Assembly (NCBI RefSeq): GCF_011386835.1
Contig: NC_088800.1
Span: 14,842,572 to 14,906,571, forward strand
Origin: Chrysemys picta bellii
Lineage: Eukaryota; Chordata; Testudines; Emydidae
Direction: 5' to 3'
DNA length: 64,000 nucleotides
The notes under the pieces are model-generated. The model did no database searches, was not told where the DNA came from, and saw nothing but the letters and a program-made list of their open reading frames with translations. Shown one piece after another: positions 1 through 11,504 of the stretch; position 1 is the stretch's first letter, and the number at the start of each line of letters is the position of its first letter. Position numbers and translations under genes: made by a program.

Positions 1-205
1 ACACAGCACACATGCCCCAGAGCTACACAGATGCATGTATTTTCTCAAGCCATTGTTGTGTAAAGATAGGACAGTCCAGGTCATCTGGCTGTGAGCTCAA
101 TACAAATACACAGACGCAGAGAAGTGGCCTTGCTCAGACTCCGTAACCTTCCTATCCTTTGAACAATCTCTCCCAGCTCCTGCCGTCCAGCCCAATGACT
201 AACTG

Positions 206-1256
206 TAGGGTTACCATATCTAGCAAATAAAAAAAGAGGACCCTCCACGGGCCCTGGTCCCGCCCATTTCCCCACCCCCAGCCCCACCCCAACTCCGCCC
301 CTTCCCCGACCTAACTCCACCCCCTCCTCCCTCCCACTCCCAGCCACGCAGAAAGGGCTGCCCGAGCGCTACCGGCTTCACGGTTTGCCGGGCAGCCCCC
401 AGACCCTGCGCCCCCGGCCGGCGCTTCCCCAGCACAGCTGGAGCCCGGGAGGGGAAGCACCCAGCCGGGGGCACAGGGTCTGGAGGCTGCCCGGCAAACT
501 GTGAAGCCGGTAGCGCTTGGGCTTCGGGCAGCCCCCTTGCCTCCGGACCCTGCGCCCCCAGCCAGGCACTTCCCTCTCTGGGCTCCGGCGGTGCAGGGTC
601 CGGAGGCATGGGGGCTGCCCAAAGCCGGTAGCGCTCGGCTCTTAAACAGAGCTGAAGAGTCAGGGGAGGAGCAGAGCCGCCTCGGCTGGAGGCTCTGCTC
701 CTCCCCTGACTCTTCGGCTCTGTTTAAGAGCCGGGCTGCCCCAGCGCTACCGGCTTCGGGCAGCCCCCATGCCTCCGGACCCTGTGTCCCCGGCCAGGCA
801 CTTCCCCTCCCGGGCTCCGGCGGCGCAGGGTCCGGAGGCATGGGGGCTGCCCAAAGCCCGTAGCGCTCGGCTCTTAAACAGAGCCGAAGAGTCAGGGAGG
901 AGCAGAGCCGCCGCGGCTGGAGGCTCTGCTCATCCCCTGACTCTTCGGCTCTGTTTAAGAGCCGAGCTGCCCCAGCGCTACCGGCTTCGGGCAGCCCCCT
1001 TGCCTCCGGACCCTGCGCCGCCGGAGCCCGGGAGGGGAAGTGCCCGGCCAGCGGCTGGGGTCCGGAGGCAAGGGGGCTGCCCGAAGCCGGTAGCGCTCGG
1101 GCAGCTCGGCTCTTAAACAGAGCCGAAGAGTCAGGGGAGGAGCAGAGCCGCCATTTTCCCAGACATGTTCGGCTTTTTGGCAATTCCCCCCGGACGAGGG
1201 TTTAACTGCCGAAAAGCCGGACATGTCCGGGAAAAAGAGGACGTATGGTAACCCTA
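206..1256. mobile_element. hAT-type non-autonomous element, large and palindromic
   Basis: The ends are a 13-bp inverted repeat, TAGGGTTACCATA and TATGGTAACCCTA. The flanks are actaactg on the left and ataactg on the right, which match as an 8-bp target duplication if one base was lost. The sister copy at 10975-11496 has a perfect 8-bp duplication, so hAT-type transposition is the likely route. The interior is very GC-rich and built from nested inverted repeats: one palindrome centred near 440, one near 690, one near 920 and a half unit at 1085-1155. A unit containing ctcttaaacagagc and gaagagtcagg recurs in both orientations. The right end forms a stem around acatgtccgg. No transposase frame is visible; the open frames here follow from GC-rich palindromes. 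Confidence 0.8.
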
Positions 1257-2725
1257 ATAACTGTGAACACAGGTCTCTTTATAATTCTCCTCCATAAACA
1301 CAAGAGTCAGAGCTGCAGCTCCCATTTTCAGATAATCAGAATAGCCAGTGGGTCTGCACTAGCTCTTTGCCTTTTAGCTCCATTTTTAAAAATGCTTTGA
1401 ATCTAGAGCAACTTTCTCTGCTCAGTAGTTTTGACCAGTTCACCTGCCTTGACATGGGGTCTGCAGGCCCTTTGATAAAGACATTAGGAGGTTATCCAGT
1501 TCCAATGGAGTTTCTATAAGTGCCCCTTTACTCTAATGAAACAGTACTGCTTTGGAACATTTAGGTTTGTGAGTCTCTTGTGAATCAACATCACAGATAT
1601 CCCTACAGCTTCCTTTATATGGGATATGCCATATCCCTTCTAACTGCCCTGCTCTGTGATGACTGGAGGGTATTGGGGACTATTTCTTCTTTCTCTATCA
1701 GTGGAAGGACACTCTTTTCTAAATCAACCTCACTGTCCCTTTCTACAGAGATAGCAATAGAACCTGCACTTCAATAGCAAGCCTAATAATGAGAGGTTAC
1801 TTAAAAGATGCAATAGCTAACACATGGGGAAGTTGGAGGGAGGGAGGGAGGAAGGGTGGGGGTTGACTGTTTATAAGCTTGTCTCTGGCTTTTTCTATTT
1901 TTATTGTTGGTGTCTGCTGCAGTACTGGAACTGAGGCTTCGTTTCAAGCCAGGTCACTTTCCAATAGAAATGGTCCCAGCTCAGGGGTGTGGGGATCAAG
2001 AGCAAAATGTTCACGTTATTTACCTTCAGATTTGCACATGGTGGGTGCTGCTAACGTCTTCCTGCATCAAGTCCCTCACACGCTTAACATCCACTAGAAG
2101 CCACAAGGCCATACTTCATCTCCAGGGGTGTTACAATAAGACCTCGCCACTTTTTAAAAAGATATAAGTGCTAGGAGGAGATAATAGCATGATGGGTGTT
2201 CTGAGCCTGGTGAGTCATTCCTGAGCCTGAGTGTTCTGAATGCTCAGATGAGTCATTTGAGGTAATTCCCTGTGAGTCTTAAGGGTCCGGTGGCATCCAA
2301 TCCACAAGCAAGGATCTACCCGGGTGACCCCAAAGCAGCTATATAGGCTCATAATGAAAGCAGCCACTCCAGTCTGCTCAATGTCACAACCTTGTTTGGG
2401 ATGCTCCCTGGCCATTCTGACAGGCTATTCCTACGCCAGCTCCAGGTCAAGCCATGGCCAGTTGCTCGGCTGTCCTGACAAACATGCAGTGGGCTCTGGG
2501 GGGCGGGGGTCACATCCTTTATATGTGAGGCCACAACTTTAGGAGAGGAGCATCATCATAGGGCTAGACTGTGACTTAAGTTATAAGGAGTGGTGGGTAG
2601 GTTGCATCAGGGACAGAGCAGGAGGAAGAGTAGTTTGTTGCTGGTCTATATTACCGGTAAATTACTGTAGCCATGCTAGCCAGTGAGTAGAGTCACATCT
2701 TCACCCATTCCTCTATCTTAGGTAC
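1257..2725. other. No recognised feature
   Basis: Mixed-composition sequence with no repeat family or exon that I can recognise. There is a short GGGA/GGAA-rich tract near 1835-1860. Open frames are under 90 codons and show no family motif. Confidence 0.5.
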
Positions 2726-2729
2726 TTGT

Positions 2730-2930
2730 GTGGGCCCCAACACCATGATACCTAAGTGTCTGACAAACTTTCATGGCTTTATCTCCACAACATCTGGAAT
2801 AGATGGGAACCTGGGGCACAGAGAGATTAAATGACTTGGCCAAGGTCACACAGGGAGTCTGTGGCAGAGCCAGGAATTGAAGTTGGGTCTCCCATGTCAG
2901 CCCCTTAAAGACTGGGCCACCCTCCTTCAC
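2730..2930 (-). repeat. MIR/CORE-type SINE fragment
   Basis: The stretch around 2815-2900 (cacagagagattaaatgac, aaggtcacacagg, gtggcagagccagg) is the reverse complement of the conserved MIR middle, which reads tgtgtgaccttgggcaagt and ggctctgccac on the sense strand. The ends are too diverged to place exactly. Confidence 0.7.
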
Positions 2931-3089
2931 AACTGCTTCTGGGAGGCAGTAATCCTCCTTCACATTCAGAGCCAAGGTCCAGGTAGCCCATGTAGGTGGG
3001 ACATATCCTACCTGCACCAGAAGTATAGTGCAAGTTGCTATTTAGCCCATATTAACACCTTAGGTTTCACACAGGACTTTCCATTTGAA

Positions 3090-3275
3090 AGCCTGGATGT
3101 ACAATAAACAACTCTTGACACCTGCTGAAAGGCAGCAGCTGAGTCAGTGTTGTTATCCCCATTTTACAGCTTGGGACACACCAGGGAGAGATCACTTGGC
3201 CGGAGCTGGTGGCCAAACTGGGATTAGAACTCAAGAATTTCTGGTGCTCAGTCCTGTGTTTGGAGACACCTTCCA
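3090..3275 (-). repeat. MIR/CORE-type SINE fragment
   Basis: The order is that of an antisense MIR: ttatccccattttacagc, then gatcacttggcc, ggtggccaaactgggatta and ctcagtcctgtg. It lies close to the copy at 2730-2930 on the same strand and is more diverged. Confidence 0.6.
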
Positions 3276-3334
3276 CTCACCAAACCTCTTCAATCAGCTC
3301 CCAGAAGGCTACCTTGTCTCTGCAGATCCTTCAG

Positions 3335-4070
3335 CTTAGTAATGGCTTGCAAAACATATTCAGGAGATGGAACGGGAAGGGGACCAGCAGGCAGTGGCCC
3401 TTCGCCCCCAGGCATATCCCAGAGCCATTGGCTTCGCCCACGTGGGCTGTTCTGCCTGTGCCTTTTTCTGACTCTATGGGTGGTTATCCCTATAGCCTTC
3501 AGGTGGACAAGCTTATAGCCCAAACCTGTGTATTGGCCAAGCATGGGGCTATGCTCCGGCCAGGCAATTTTTACAGCTTAATAACCACCCACTACAGCCC
3601 AGGATCTTTTGCTAGAGATCTGCAAAGCTTTTTAAAAAGCAGCAGGCAAAGGAGCCGAGCTAGTTTGGGGAAGGTGCTCGGCAGAAAATGGCTGCCCTGC
3701 CAGATTGGTGAGTGTGCAGCAAAGTGCAGGGGACGTGTCCGAGGGTTTCTAAACAAGAACCGATTGTGCGCAGAGAGCTGCAGGACTTCCAGTTCTTCCC
3801 CTAAAGTCAGTGTCCCGGAGTCACTGTTCCCTGCCAGATTCCTGTGGTCATCAGCTTCTTGGCACCGGCAGCCGAGACAAGATGTCCAGAGCTGTCTTTC
3901 CTCTCCTGAATCACAGAGTTAAGCAGATTGCTCACCAGTTTAACAAATTGCTTTAATTTAAACACAAGCATGTTTTCATTTGGAGCCTGCAGCATAATCA
4001 GCACCACCACTGAACACAGGGCATATATTAACTCCCCTCTTCCTTATTCATGGCCTGAAAGAAGTCAGAG
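3335..4070. other. No recognised feature; long open frame without family
   Basis: A 237-codon plus-strand frame covers 3209-3922, but it begins inside the antisense MIR and shows no domain, motif or splice context that I can recognise. I treat it as chance. Confidence 0.4.
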
Positions 4071-4074
4071 GTTA

Positions 4075-4262
4075 AATGCACCTCAGTGCTTGTCCATAGC
4101 ACCCCTGCTAATCCAATACTATGCCCTTCCACCCAACCTCACCAATACACCTCAGTTCTGACCTACAACGCCCTGTTAATCCAGTCCTGGGTTCCCCCAC
4201 TCAACTCAGTAATGCATCTTAGCCCTGATCTGGGACCACCCCCTGCTGTTGCAGCCCTCTGC
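4075..4262. repeat. Degenerate ~60-70-bp tandem repeat, locus 1
   Basis: About three diverged units contain the recurring words 'cctcagt', 'ctgacctaca', 'ccctg(c/t)taatcca' and 'cctgggttccccca'. The same phrases occur at 10735-11600 and 16935-17262, so this is a dispersed minisatellite-like family. Confidence 0.6.
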
Positions 4263-5085
4263 ACTGGGCCTCTTTTGGTTTTCTGATGTGTTTAAATGCC
4301 TATTGGTGACTTCAGCAGGGTTCCCTCTGGTGTCTTTACCACCTCTGGCTCGCAGGAGATGAGAATGAAAGTTGGCTGGAAAACCTTTCCAGGGAAGGGA
4401 TGGAGGGCTCCATGGCTGGAGTGTCATAATCCGTTTGCAACAAGCCCTTCTTTGCCCCCTTGGTCAAAAGTCACTGGGCTGGTTGTATGTTCATGCAACG
4501 TGTGACTGTCAGCCAAGACTCGCCCAGCACAGCTCCACTACGGGAAGGTGACTCCTTGACTGCGACTAGTGTGGCTGGCGGAGGTCATAACTGTTTGAGA
4601 CTGGCCCTGCGTAGTCCCTAGGGAGGCAGATCCCAGATGTGACCAGCTCAGTGAGATTCCTGAGGAGGCATCTCTGGAGCTCACTACCAATAAAGCTGCA
4701 GCGTATGGATCCAGGTGGAAGTCTTGGCTGCAATGACGTGCATGGGGTCTGCAGCAAATCCAGCTACTACAGGGGGTTATGCTAGTTGGTTAGTAGAGTT
4801 CTAGTGTCTTGACTCTAGTACTGTTACAGCCAGTACTGACACCTGGGCTGAGCAGCTGTTGGGGGCTCACAACCCATCTCAATACCAGCACTTACTACTG
4901 CTGCTGCCACTGCCCCCACCACACAGACACAATCTGGGGGACTTATATCAGGGCTGCTATCAAGCGCCATCGAATAGAATTGTGTGCTGCTATCTATCCC
5001 CTTTCCTTGTGGAGATGCAATAGCCGCGACGTGTAAGCCATCACCGATTTTTCCTAAAGTTTGTGGAGTATTGCTTAACTGCTCT

Positions 5086-5160
5086 CATAGACATAGACTC
5101 ATAGACTTTAAGGCCAGAAGGGACCATCATGATCATGTAGTCTGACCTCCTCCACATTGC
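5086..5160 (-). mobile_element. CR1 LINE 3' end fragment
   Basis: The sequence from 5086 has repeated 'catagac' words, then 'aaggccagaagggaccat' and 'tagtctgacctcct'. This is the reverse complement of a CR1 3' tail, where the short terminal repeat is followed inward by the agaccttctggcct-type segment. Only the last ~75 bp remain. Confidence 0.65.
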
Positions 5161-5181
5161 CTCTCCAACCAGCCAGGCCTT

Positions 5182-5409
5182 TTGGGGTATGTCTACACTG
5201 CCATAAAACATCTGCGCATGGCATGTGTCAGCTGACTCGGGCTTGCAGGGCTAGAAAATTACAGTGTAGACATTCAGTCTCAGGTGGGAGCCTGGGCTCT
5301 GAGCGACTACACAGCAGTTCTATGGCCCCGCAGCCCAAGCCTCACAAGCCCGAGTCAGCTGATATGGGCCAGAAATGGGTATTTTATTGCAGAGTAGAGA
5401 TACCCTTGG
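5182..5409. mobile_element. Palindromic MITE (GGGTATGTCTACAC-type ends)
   Basis: The left end ttggggtatgtctacactgc pairs with the right end that reads gcagagtagagatacccttgg. Further in, tcagctgactcgggcttg near 5230 is matched by caagcccgagtcagctga with an insertion near 5340. No clear target duplication was found. The interrupted copy around the solo LTR at 22.4-23.7 kb has similar GTGTAGACATACC ends. Confidence 0.6.
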
Positions 5410-5594
5410 AGCCCTGGATACCCATGGCAGAAAGTCTCTAGATTCTTGGGAGGTGCTCAGCCCAATTCCAGATGTTGGAGCAGGGCTCATGGCACTAGGG
5501 CTGCCACAGGCTCCCTCCCACCCCCTGATTACAGCTGAGGAAGCTCCTCGCTGAGCAACTAAAGTGGTTTCTGGCCTCAAGGAGGGGTAGCTCA

Positions 5595-5640
5595 ATAGCA
5601 TGAGAGGTAACCTAGGCTAGCGGACTAAGCACTGGACTGA
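5595..5640 (+). repeat. tRNA-like SINE head fragment
   Basis: The words ctagcggactaagcactgg and actg resemble the A-box half of tRNA-derived SINE heads. The B-box half is absent, so this is a truncated copy at best. The antisense stretch at 61027-61077 has the same tagcggacta motif. Confidence 0.4.
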
Positions 5641-5929
5641 ATGAGAGAGAAGGGCGGGTAATACTGTTTACCTGGTTATTCGCTATTTTCTATACCTCTT
5701 TCATGCCCCTTCTTCCTCATCTCGTGGCTGCACTAAGCAGTGCCATGATCAGTCTCTCGTGAGTTAACTTTTTGCCATGTTGAAAACTGACCATGTAATC
5801 CTACTCTGTGTGTTCAGTCACTTAGCTGCTTTCTAATCCGGTTTTTAGACTGTGAGCTCTTTGGGTCATGGACTGTCATTTATTATACATCTGTATAGCA
5901 CACAGGGGCTATCGGTTAATGCCTTCTAC

Positions 5930-6830
5930 CACAACATAAATGTTAAATAATTGTACTAACAATCCGCATACTACTTCACCTCTTGTGAAAGCCTTTGCCA
6001 AAGGTTTTTTGAAAGCCCAAATACATATATCAGACTGTCTTCCTTTATCCACTATTTTGTTGACACATGCCAAGAATTATAATAGATTAGAACCACATTT
6101 TATAGAATCCGTGCTCGTGTGCTCCCATCACACCATGTTCATTAAGATGTTTGATAATTCTAGCGTTAATTATCTTCTCAACCAATATACTTTTCCATCC
6201 ATCTCTAGTTCTCAGGATCCATCTTTTTAAAGATAAGCCCAACATTTCCTGTTCTTCAGTGCTCTGGTGTAGTAGCTGGTTTTCAGGATAGATTGCATAC
6301 TTTTGTTAGCAGCCCAGCCATTTCATTGTTAAGTTCCTCCAGCACTCTTGGGTGTGGACAATCCTGAGCTGGGGACTGGTCACTATTTAATTTACCAGTT
6401 TGATCCAGCACAACTTCTTTTGACACCTAAATCTGTGAGGCTGACATCTCTTTATTACCTGAAAAGATTAGGGCTGTGGTCAGTGTCTCCCCAACATCCT
6501 CTGTGGGGAAGACAAATGTCAAAGAAACCATTTAGCTTCTCTGCAGTGTCCTTCTCCTTCTTATTTGCCCCCTTTACCACCTGGTGGTGGTCCAGTGGAT
6601 CCACCAATTCTGCATCTGATGTACTGGAAAGAGTTTCATTTGATACCTTTGGCTATTTGCTCTTCAAATTCCCTCTTAGCCCTACTGATTTCCATCTCGC
6701 ATGTTGCTGGCTATAGTTTCTGTTCATTCATTTGAGCTGGATTTCTTTCTGAAGGATACCTTGAATAACTCTTGAATCTTGCCATTTAGCCACACCTATG
6801 GCATTTTTCCTTGCTTCCTTTTTCATTTAG
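5930..6830 (-). mobile_element. Old CR1-like LINE fragment, ORF2 amino half to RT motif
   Basis: Read on the minus strand, 6500-6720 has the A-rich coding character of the stretch before the reverse transcriptase in CR1-like LINEs, with a phrase like 'agtacatcagatgcag' and a Leu-Asn-x-Phe-Phe-type segment near 6520. Further downstream, about 6070-5976, it resembles the region leading into the first catalytic aspartate (family pattern xxLDFxKAFDxV), here damaged. Several stops and frame shifts break it. The upstream and downstream limits are approximate. Known CR1 biology says such copies are retrocopies, mostly truncated; this one is much older than the copy at 27.8 kb. Confidence 0.55.
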
Positions 6831-6834
6831 GATT

Positions 6835-8075
6835 ATGCCTGGGAGACCCAGTTACAATGGGTGACTCAGAAGGCATGTGCTGAGATCACGTCCACGGTGG
6901 GGCTTTTGCACTTGCAGGTGTCAATGGCGGGCGGAGGTGATGCTCCCAGTCTCTAGTTGTGTAAGAAGGCTTGCTCCCAAGACATCCTGAATTTGGACTT
7001 ATTGTGGCTAGCGATCGCAGCACATACAGCCCTCTGCTGGGTGAGATGACCCAGCACTTGCTCCAGGTGCTCACAGACACATGGATGGTAATTGAGATCA
7101 ATATTCCAGCTGCATGATGTATTTGGAAAGGATCCCCATGGAGCTGCGTGTTCAGGGTGGGAGTAGGGTATTTTTTGGGCCACCTTCTTTTAAAATCTCC
7201 CTTTCCCCCCCTTGCCTGTGCCTTCTATTTCCTCTTGTGCGCTCTCTCCTGTTGCTGTGAGCTGCATACTTAATAGATGCAGGCAAAGGCTTGCTGGATC
7301 TTTGGCTTTTTAAACCAGAGATATCCCAGTAGCTTATTCACTCACCTCAGCAGGGAAAGAATTAATGTCGCAGACCAGACACAATGCTGAGAGACGTGGA
7401 AAATTGGCTAGGAAGAGAGCAGTGGAATTCCAGCAGCTGTGGAAGCAGCAGAACAGAACTGCCCAGAGACAGACCCGGGAAAGGAAAATCTCTGCAGTTC
7501 TGGCTGGCTGTGCCATCGGTCTCCCCTTCCCTTCCCCATCTTTTGTTTCATCCCTTTGGGTAGCAGAAAGCCAGAGCGCGGCTGCTGCCAACTCCGCACC
7601 TTCTCCTCCAGACTTGAAAGCAAACAATGTGGCTTTAAGTGAGGAGAAGTGGGAATGGAGAGATGGCAGCTTCCTAAGTATGTGATGGTCTCGCAGGGAC
7701 ACAAGCAGTCCCTCCCGCACTTCACCCCCATTGCTGCAGGCAGGGTGAGATAGACACCCCATTGTTTGGACATAATCATAGCAGTGGCATTTCCCGGACC
7801 TTGTGCTTGGCAGGGGACAAAGAACCGACCCACAGACAGGACAAATGGAAAAAATCACTTGCTCATCCCTGGCTGGTGAAGGTTTGTGTGACTCTGGTGT
7901 ACCATAGAGGAGAGCATAGACACTACCCTTATCCCTCTTATGCCTGCTAGGATAACCTCCCAATTGCTTTACCACCCGCTGGCGCTATCCCAGTGACTCT
8001 CTTATCTACAGGTACCTGATCACTACCCAAAATACCCACTTACTTATCCAGGTCCAGAAACCTTATTACCCCTCT
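6835..8075. other. No recognised feature
   Basis: No repeat family recognised. Overlapping frames at 7334-7975 on both strands lack motifs and conflict with each other; none looks like an exon with clear splice sites. Confidence 0.4.
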
Positions 8076-8079
8076 GATG

Positions 8080-8081
8080 CG

Positions 8082-8112
<31 letters not shown>
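8080..8112. repeat. (CG/CA)n dinucleotide microsatellite
   Basis: A short alternating gcacgcgcgcg block runs into about eleven CA units. This purine-pyrimidine alternation is a typical polymorphic microsatellite. Confidence 0.95.
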
Positions 8113-8322
8113 GACCCAGAATTGGGGTGAGCTCTGAGGTACGGAGAGAGATGGGCTCCCTTATTATTAATTTAAAAAATCTTACACCTTTAAAGCATCT
8201 TTCCCGCAAGAGGACCCCGAAGCATTTCACAAATTCACAGTGAAACGCAGTCTCTGCAGTGGTGGTTGTTTAACAGCCAGCAGCATCCCTACACACAGCT
8301 AGTGACTAGGCATCCTATAGAT

Positions 8323-8500
8323 CAGTGTTTCCCAAACTTGGGACGCCACTTGTGCAGGGAAAGCCGCTGGCGGGCTGGGCCGGTTTGTTTACCTGCCGCG
8401 TCCGCAGGTCCAGCCGATCGCGGCTCCCAGTGGCTGCGGTTCGCTGCTCCAGGCCAATGGGAGCTGCGGGAAGCGGCGTGGGCCGAGGGACATACTGGAA
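8323..8500 (+). mobile_element. hAT-type MITE, left half only
   Basis: It starts with CAGTGTTTCCCAAACTTGGG, a typical hAT-MITE terminus, and continues through GC-rich sequence with gccgatcgcggc, tggctgcggttcgc and ccaatgggagctgcgg. The expected mirror half is missing after about 8490, so it is half a palindrome. The interior resembles that of the complete element at 59643-59940 although the termini differ. Confidence 0.65.
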
Positions 8501-8554
8501 GGAGAGAGGGGAGGTTTAGAGCTATTTCTAGATACTTGAAAACATGTAAAGAAA

Positions 8555-8685
8555 AGACAACCTGTGTGACCTTTGGCAAGACACTTAGTCTCTCTGTGCC
8601 TCAGCTCCCCATCTGTACAATGGGGATAATGATATTTCCCTCCCACACAGTGGTGTTATGAGAATAAATCCATTAATCGGTGTTA
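8555..8685 (+). repeat. MIR/CORE-type SINE fragment
   Basis: Sense-strand MIR order is clear: ctgtgtgacctttggcaag, ctctctgtgcctcagc, catctgtacaatggggat, aatgatattt and gttatgagaataaat. Confidence 0.75.
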
Positions 8686-8744
8686 GGTTCTCAGATATTA
8701 CAGGGATGGAAGCCATATAAGTATCTAGCAACATGGGTACCACA

Positions 8745-8935
8745 AACACATCACACCTGTCCTCTGCTCTCTACTCTGGCTTCCTATAGACTAGTGAGTG
8801 AAGTTCTTGGTTGTGGTCCTTATCTTCAAGGCACTCAGTGGTGTGGGTCCAGCATATCTAAAAGATTGACTAAAGCTCCCGGATGAGCATTGTGATGTGA
8901 CACTTCTTGAAGTAACCTGAGATGTCCAAGGTGAA
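8745..8935 (+). repeat. Possible L2/L3-like LINE 3' fragment
   Basis: The run 'ctctggcttcctatagact', 'aagttcttggttgtggtcct' and 'atcttcaaggcactcagtgg' resembles the coding 3' part of old L2/L3-type LINEs, where a Leu-Tyr-Lys-Leu-Leu-type segment precedes the end. No intact frame remains. A profile search against LINE consensi would settle it. Confidence 0.35.
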
Positions 8936-9219
8936 GGAGGGGACCCTGTCTGTGACCACCAGGAGGAACCATTACCGGCCACTGGTTACTGTCAAAACAG
9001 AGGATCTGCTCCAGAATTCTCGAGCCTATCTGTTTCCCTCTGCAGATTACACAACCCCACTTTGTTATACTCCAGTGCCTATCCTGTTATCTTCTGGACA
9101 CCTGCAACGTACACCGATCCATTGCCTCCATGGAAGCAGTGCACCTCTGTTCACTGCTCAACACGCACCTTATCACAAAGCACTGAGACATGTCTATAGT
9201 AAAACCAAACCAAAGCGTT

Positions 9220-9765
9220 TTTAATGGAGCTTGAGAAGCAAGTATAAGGGTTTGGAAACATACATTTACAGGTAAAAGAAAAACATAAAGCACAATCAAT
9301 GGCCTGTATGTATTAACAGGTTACTTTCCTGTCTAAAAAGGTATTCCTCACCCAATGGTCAGTCCTTGCAGTGCTTGTCCAGGTCAAACAGCTTTCATGA
9401 GACACCCCCAGTGGCAGAGTCTCCTCTGTAATGGATAACAACTTGGGTCATTTCTTCTGCTCTTATACAATTACAGGCTATTAGCCTATTATAGTCTCTT
9501 AGCTCAGGGGACCCCCTATTCAGAGAACTTTCCTGGGGTTGGTTTGTCTTTGTAAATGCAAAGTCTCCACCTGGTCCAGACAGTAAACAAAGTGATGTCT
9601 CCACAGATGTCCATTGTTCCCAACCTCAAGGTTGACTGCGTTAGCCCCGAGACCCCGCCTCGCCTCAGGTGACACTTCAACTGTTTTGCCTAATATTTTA
9701 CATTTTACACATTGCTTAAACTGGTTTCCACACAAACATCTCTCAATAGCCATAACAATCAACTA
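9220..9765 (-). mobile_element. Possible antisense LTR-like sequence
   Basis: AT-rich block whose reverse complement holds a purine-rich coding-free profile and a possible poly(A) signal, like the probable LTR at 47770-48792. I see no target duplication or partner LTR, so this is a tentative call. The flanks 8936-9219 and 9766-10730 show nothing that I can name. Confidence 0.25.
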
Positions 9766-10734
9766 GTGCTTGGCTTTCGGCAGAAATCATGCACAACCCC
9801 CTTTGGTCAGCTTCAGCCACTTGCCACTGGGTAGAAACTGGGAGAGCTTGGCAAGAGGGGAGGACGGAGGCTCTTGTCACTGGGAGGGATGAGTCACACC
9901 CCTAGTCTTGCCATCTCTTCCCGCTCTGGGAATAGTCTGTTCATCGTGTGCTTCACATGTGACTGCCCTGGATGGAATACCACAGCACTCCCAAGATTCT
10001 GGGTGCAAGAAGCCTAATGATCGTCTCTAGCTCAGCTTAATCCAGGCACCTGATGTGTCTGCTGCTGTCCTGAACACTTTCTTTCTTGCAGTTTGAACAC
10101 TCCGCATTGTTTTCACCTATCATTTTGCAAGCAGGGTCCTTCTCCCGGTGGCTAGTGTTAACACAGGTTTCCCCTGTTCTTTCCCTTGACATTTCCAGTA
10201 AAGGGCCTTTAATACAATCTCTCTGTGGCTGCTCTAATTACGTGTGAAATATTTTCCCCCCATAAACCAAAGAAAACAAATCAACACAGTAAGATCTTTT
10301 CTCTTGGGCTATTTGGCAGGCCTCATAGTCTTCAAAAAGAGTTACCCAAGGTCCACACAACCCGGGCTGTCTCTTTATAATTGTACTTTCAGGCCCCTGT
10401 AGAAGGAGCAAAACAGAGCACAAAGCCCTGAAAGGATATTTATTTCTATTTTTCCATCTGGATATTGGCCAGCTACTGGACATGCTGTTTGCAGGGCAAC
10501 AGAATATACACGCTGCTAGTCAGAGCTGTGCTGAGGGGATGGGAAATTTATTTCTGGGTGGCAGGGGGTGGGAGTGCATCATTAATCAGATGTGATTTAA
10601 AACATGGCTGACTGAATGCGGCAATTTTGCTCTGTTCTCAGGAGGGCTAGGATACATTTGATTTGCATATCTCGTCTGGGGGAGAGGAGTTGTGAATATT
10701 TTGCTCATACAAGTAAAGGGCTGTTCCTCTCTGT

Positions 10735-10966
10735 CAGTGCACCTCAGCACTCTCCCATTCCAATCCTGGGAAACACACGGTCTTCAGATGCAGCCCCATG
10801 CTCCCCACTATTCCAGTCCTGCTGCCCCCGCCGCCCCCCAGGCACACACAGCTCTGCCAATACACCTCAGTTCCTCCCAGCACACAGTCCCAATCCTTTT
10901 CCAGTGGTGTCCCCTCCCTCTGACACAAAGCTCCGCTGAGGCATCTCAGTCCTGACTTGCGGCAGC
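10735..10966. repeat. Degenerate ~60-70-bp tandem repeat, locus 2 left part
   Basis: Diverged units carry 'cacctcag', 'attccagtcctg', 'cacacacagctctgccaatac' split by changes, and 'catctcagtcctgac'. The hAT-type element at 10975-11496 cuts the array, which continues at 11505. Confidence 0.6.
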
Positions 10967-10974
10967 CCGTTATC
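10967..10974. repeat. 8-bp target duplication, left copy
   Basis: CCGTTATC here is repeated exactly at 11497-11504 on the other side of the element. Eight-base duplications are the mark of hAT insertion. Confidence 0.9.
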
Positions 10975-11496
10975 TAGGGTTACCATATTTTGTGCCTCCT
11001 AATGGAGGACACTCCCGGGGGCCCCGGCCCCGCCCCCAGCCCCGCCCCAACTCCGCCCACTCCCAAAGTCTCCGCCCCCTCCCCTGCTTCCCGCGAACAT
11101 TTAATTCGCGGGAAGCCTGAAGCAGGTAAGGGGGTGTAGGGGTGTGGGGGGGAGGAGGCGCGGCCCCGGCCGACCACCCCCGGCTCCCGGCTCCCAGCCC
11201 CGCGGGCCCGGCTCCCAGCCCCGCGGGCCCGGCCCGGCGCCCCGGCCCCGCGGGACCGGACCGGCACTGCGACCCTGGCCCGGCCTGGCCCCCGGCCCGG
11301 CACCGCGCGCCCGGCCCGGCTCCCGGCCCGGCACCATGCCCCCGGCCCCGCGACCCCGGCCCCGCACAAAGAGGCCCCGGCCGAGCCTCCCGATTTTCCC
11401 GGACATGCCCGGCTTTTGGGGATTTCCCCCCGGACGGGGATTTGAGCCCCCAAAAGCCGGACATGTCCGGGAAAATCCGGACGTATGGTAACCCTA
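10975..11496. mobile_element. hAT-type MITE (TAGGGTTACCATA ends), 522 bp
   Basis: The 13-bp inverted termini TAGGGTTACCATA and TATGGTAACCCTA match the element at 206-1256, and perfect CCGTTATC duplications flank it. The right subterminal region folds back around ggacatg and ccggacatgtccgg. The middle is extremely GC-rich, with short direct repeats of the type cggctcccagccccgcgggc. It encodes no transposase and would need one supplied by a full-length relative. The long open frames in it are by-products of base composition. Confidence 0.9.
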
Positions 11497-11504
11497 CCGT
11501 TATC

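Noticed and set aside
311..1183. 290-codon minus-strand frame and overlapping frames on both strands
   Set aside because: They lie in the GC-rich palindromic hAT-type element. Symmetry gives long frames on both strands with repeated low-complexity protein.
3209..3922. 237-codon plus-strand frame
   Set aside because: It begins in an antisense SINE and has no domain or conserved motif.
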